Origin: Gammaproteobacteria bacterium
GTDB lineage: Bacteria; Pseudomonadota; Gammaproteobacteria; Poriferisulfidales; Poriferisulfidaceae
Direction: 5' to 3'
Length of the DNA stretch: 5,565 bases
Assembly (NCBI GenBank): GCA_007571105.1
Contig: RKRZ01000138.1
Coordinates: 1-5,565 of the forward strand
Part shown: positions 3,947-5,565 of the stretch, piece after piece
How positions within the stretch are numbered: position 1 is the stretch's first letter
Layout: every line of letters starts with the position of its first letter
Notes under the pieces: model-generated
Seen by the model: only the letters and a program-made list of their open reading frames with translations
Told to the model about the DNA's origin: nothing
Databases searched by the model: none
Made by a program: the position numbers and the translations under genes

Positions 3947-5565
3947 ATCAGGTGTATCTGCGCCATCGGTTTGCCCGTGTATGGATTGAGCATAGGTGGA
4001 AGATTTGGAAGTTGCTTCTCAAAGTATTCTTCTATCGACCAGAATTGGGCACGCGGGAAATTATTAGCACCCATTTCAAACCTGCCCATGCTCTCAAATT
4101 CCTGATATGCACTTCGCTTTCTCCTGTCCACTTTTTCAGTAGTAATAAACACGCCGCAAACCGCATCTTCCCTCTGCATGACATGCAAGAAGTCTCTGGC
4201 ATCGGAAGCTAATCCGCCAAGTCCTCCACTTTTTACTTGTGCCAAAGCGAGTCTGGTTGAGTAATGGTCAATCGGATACATAAGCGTAGCCCGCCCATCT
4301 ATTCCGCCATCGTCAACCTGCTTCTGGTTTGGAACAAATCCTGGAACTCTGTTGATCGCCCATTTTTCAAAACCGAACCTATCGGCCTCCGCAAATCTCT
4401 TTGCGCCAGTCAAGTCAAGCGGTATTCCCGCTACCGGAATCGACCTGTCTTGTAGTCGTTCCTTTACGATAAGGTCGATTGCGAATGAGGAAATGTCAAT
4501 GCCAAGCCATTGCCTGTTCAATCTACGAGCCACATCTACCGCCGTGCCACACCCACAGAACGGGTCAAGCACCACGTCTCCCTTGTTTGTGCTGGCCTCA
4601 ATGATGCGTTCCAATAACGCCCTAGGTTTTCTGGTCGGATAGTCGGTGATGTTCTTGACTTCCCTCTCAAGGGATATGTCCGTCCATATGTCATTGACTT
4701 TCGGCCCTCGGTTGGCAGCATTGGCAGGGCGAAAAAGCCCTGGTGTCCCTTTTTTTGAAAATTTGATAAATCCTTTCTCATGCAATACGTCCAATCGTTC
4801 ATGCACGCTCTCAATGTTCTTGTATCCGGGAATGAGGTTTTTCTCTATCCAGTCCGCATAGGTTCCTGTTTTAGGGACCGACCAGTGCCTTCCTCTCCCT
4901 GATTTGGCAGGGTCATAACCATGCCAAGGTTTACCTGCTTCTCCTTGTGAAATCCCTGAACCTGTGAGTGGGATAGTTCGATCTCCCTCAACCACTAGGC
5001 CATCTTGATGATATTGGTTTTTCCAAGTCGCTCCTTGTTCAGCGTAAAACAATATCGAATCCGAAATGCGCCCATAGCGGTTTCCATCGCCTCTTGATGT
5101 TGTTCGTTTCCAAGTGATTTCATTCTGATAAATATCGCCACCGAAAACATCGTCCATAACTATCTTCAGATAGTGGCTTGCTGTTGGGTCGCAATGCAGA
5201 TAAATGCTCCCGGTTGATTTCAGGAGCCTTTTCATTTCGGCTAACCTCTCCGCCATATAAGACACATAGGAAAGCATCCCGCAATCCCCAAGTACCAAGT
5301 GCAATCCAGTGATCGACTTGTACGCCGGATGTGCGACCGCGCCTTTAATATTCTCTACACGTTTATGTGCTTTCTCATTCCACGTCCATGTGTCCTCGAA
5401 AGCCTGCAACTGGGCGGGCTTGCCATTCTGTGTTCCAAAAAGTATGTTGTAGTTTGTGTCGGATTTGAAAGGCGGATCCAAATAGATCAGGTCGATACAT
5501 TCATCCGGCCATTTCTGCATCCAGTCCAAGCAATCCCCATAGTAGAGAGTGTTTGTTTGAAAGCC
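3943..5565 (-). CDS. DNA methyltransferase fused to a C-terminal Mrr-like nuclease domain (start just outside window)
   Basis: The - strand frame is open to the window edge, giving 540 visible residues. It begins GFQTNTLYYGDCLDWMQKWP; the family usually has only a few residues before NTLYYGD, so little is missing. Start codons inside the frame, such as TTG 5529, would remove this conserved N-terminus and are unlikely. Catalytic motif IV, DPPF, is at 30-33, and HCDPTASHYLK at 124-134. A variable region (about 150-300) should read the DNA target. PTRKPRALLERII at 310-322 precedes SAM-binding DPFCGCGT at 334-341. Motif IV before motif I is the beta arrangement, and DPPF suggests N6-adenine (or N4-cytosine) methylation. 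Residues 385-540 resemble the Mrr-type PD-(D/E)XK nuclease: E400 in FGFEKW, GGIDG at 420-424 with D423, and Q443-V-K445. The protein may therefore both modify and cut DNA, or cut depending on methylation. It leads a three-gene - strand unit. Confidence 0.88.
   Translation of the reverse strand, partial: GFQTNTLYYGDCLDWMQKWPDECIDLIYLDPPFKSDTNYNILFGTQNGKPAQLQAFEDTWTWNEKAHKRVENIKGAVAHPAYKSITGLHLVLGDCGMLSYVSYMAERLAEMKRLLKSTGSIYLHCDPTASHYLKIVMDDVFGGDIYQNEITWKRTTSRGDGNRYGRISDSILFYAEQGATWKNQYHQDGLVVEGDRTIPLTGSGISQGEAGKPWHGYDPAKSGRGRHWSVPKTGTYADWIEKNLIPGYKNIESVHERLDVLHEKGFIKFSKKGTPGLFRPANAANRGPKVNDIWTDISLEREVKNITDYPTRKPRALLERIIEASTNKGDVVLDPFCGCGTAVDVARRLNRQWLGIDISSFAIDLIVKERLQDRSIPVAGIPLDLTGAKRFAEADRFGFEKWAINRVPGFVPNQKQVDDGGIDGRATLMYPIDHYSTRLALAQVKSGGLGGLASDARDFLHVMQREDAVCGVFITTEKVDRRKRSAYQEFESMGRFEMGANNFPRAQFWSIEEYFEKQLPNLPPMLNPYTGKPMAQIHLI

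Noticed and set aside
3679..4105. Several + strand frames across 3679-3915 and 3779-4105
   Set aside because: They are antisense to the coupled - strand genes, lack coherent protein character and have no Shine-Dalgarno, whereas the - strand frames have ATGA couplings and a ribosome site.
1..5565. Search by eye for tRNA, rRNA, CRISPR repeats, insertion-sequence ends and integrase or transposase genes
   Set aside because: None was seen. Coding sequence fills nearly all of the window, and no repeated units or terminal inverted repeats were noticed.

Overview
The window reads as proteobacterial chromosome on the left (about 1-3640) joined to a probable horizontally acquired cassette on the right (about 3645-5565). 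The left part is moderately GC-rich (36 of 60 bases G+C at 3541-3600, counted by hand), densely packed and entirely on the + strand. A pyrophosphate-dependent phosphofructokinase tail next to cmoA/cmoB suggests a beta- or gammaproteobacterium, perhaps of the methanotroph or ammonia-oxidiser type. That placement rests on remembered homologues, not a search.

Left region, in order: the C-terminal end of PPi-dependent 6-phosphofructokinase (1-202); a doubtful 35-codon ORF (199-306); cmoA (299-1042) and cmoB (988-1989), which make the wobble base cmo5U34 in tRNA, CmoA producing carboxy-SAM and CmoB transferring its carboxymethyl group to ho5U34; a two-domain 3-mercaptopyruvate/thiosulfate-type sulfurtransferase (2024-2878); a zinc-ribbon Nudix hydrolase (2888-3466); and the first half of a receiver-like protein (3463-3660). 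Genes are nearly contiguous or overlapping, so they probably form one or two transcription units. A terminator-like hairpin followed by a TATAAT box at the very end of cmoB may divide them before the sulfurtransferase.

At about 3643 the receiver-like reading frame leaves its expected sequence, base composition drops (40 of 120 bases G+C at 3661-3780), and everything beyond runs on the - strand. That strand carries a probable three-gene unit, in its own 5'->3' order: a beta-type DNA methyltransferase fused to an Mrr-like nuclease domain (3943-5565, start just outside the window), a 56-residue charged protein (3776-3946) and a 43-residue hydrophobic, probably membrane, protein (3648-3779). Successive genes overlap by ATGA, and the last has a good Shine-Dalgarno. 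The simplest reading is a compact restriction-modification or defence cassette that interrupted the receiver-like gene. The methyltransferase-nuclease family is known; the two small partners and their coupling are the least explained part of the window.

No tRNA, rRNA, CRISPR array, transposase or integrase was seen. No gap above 300 bases lacks a gene.
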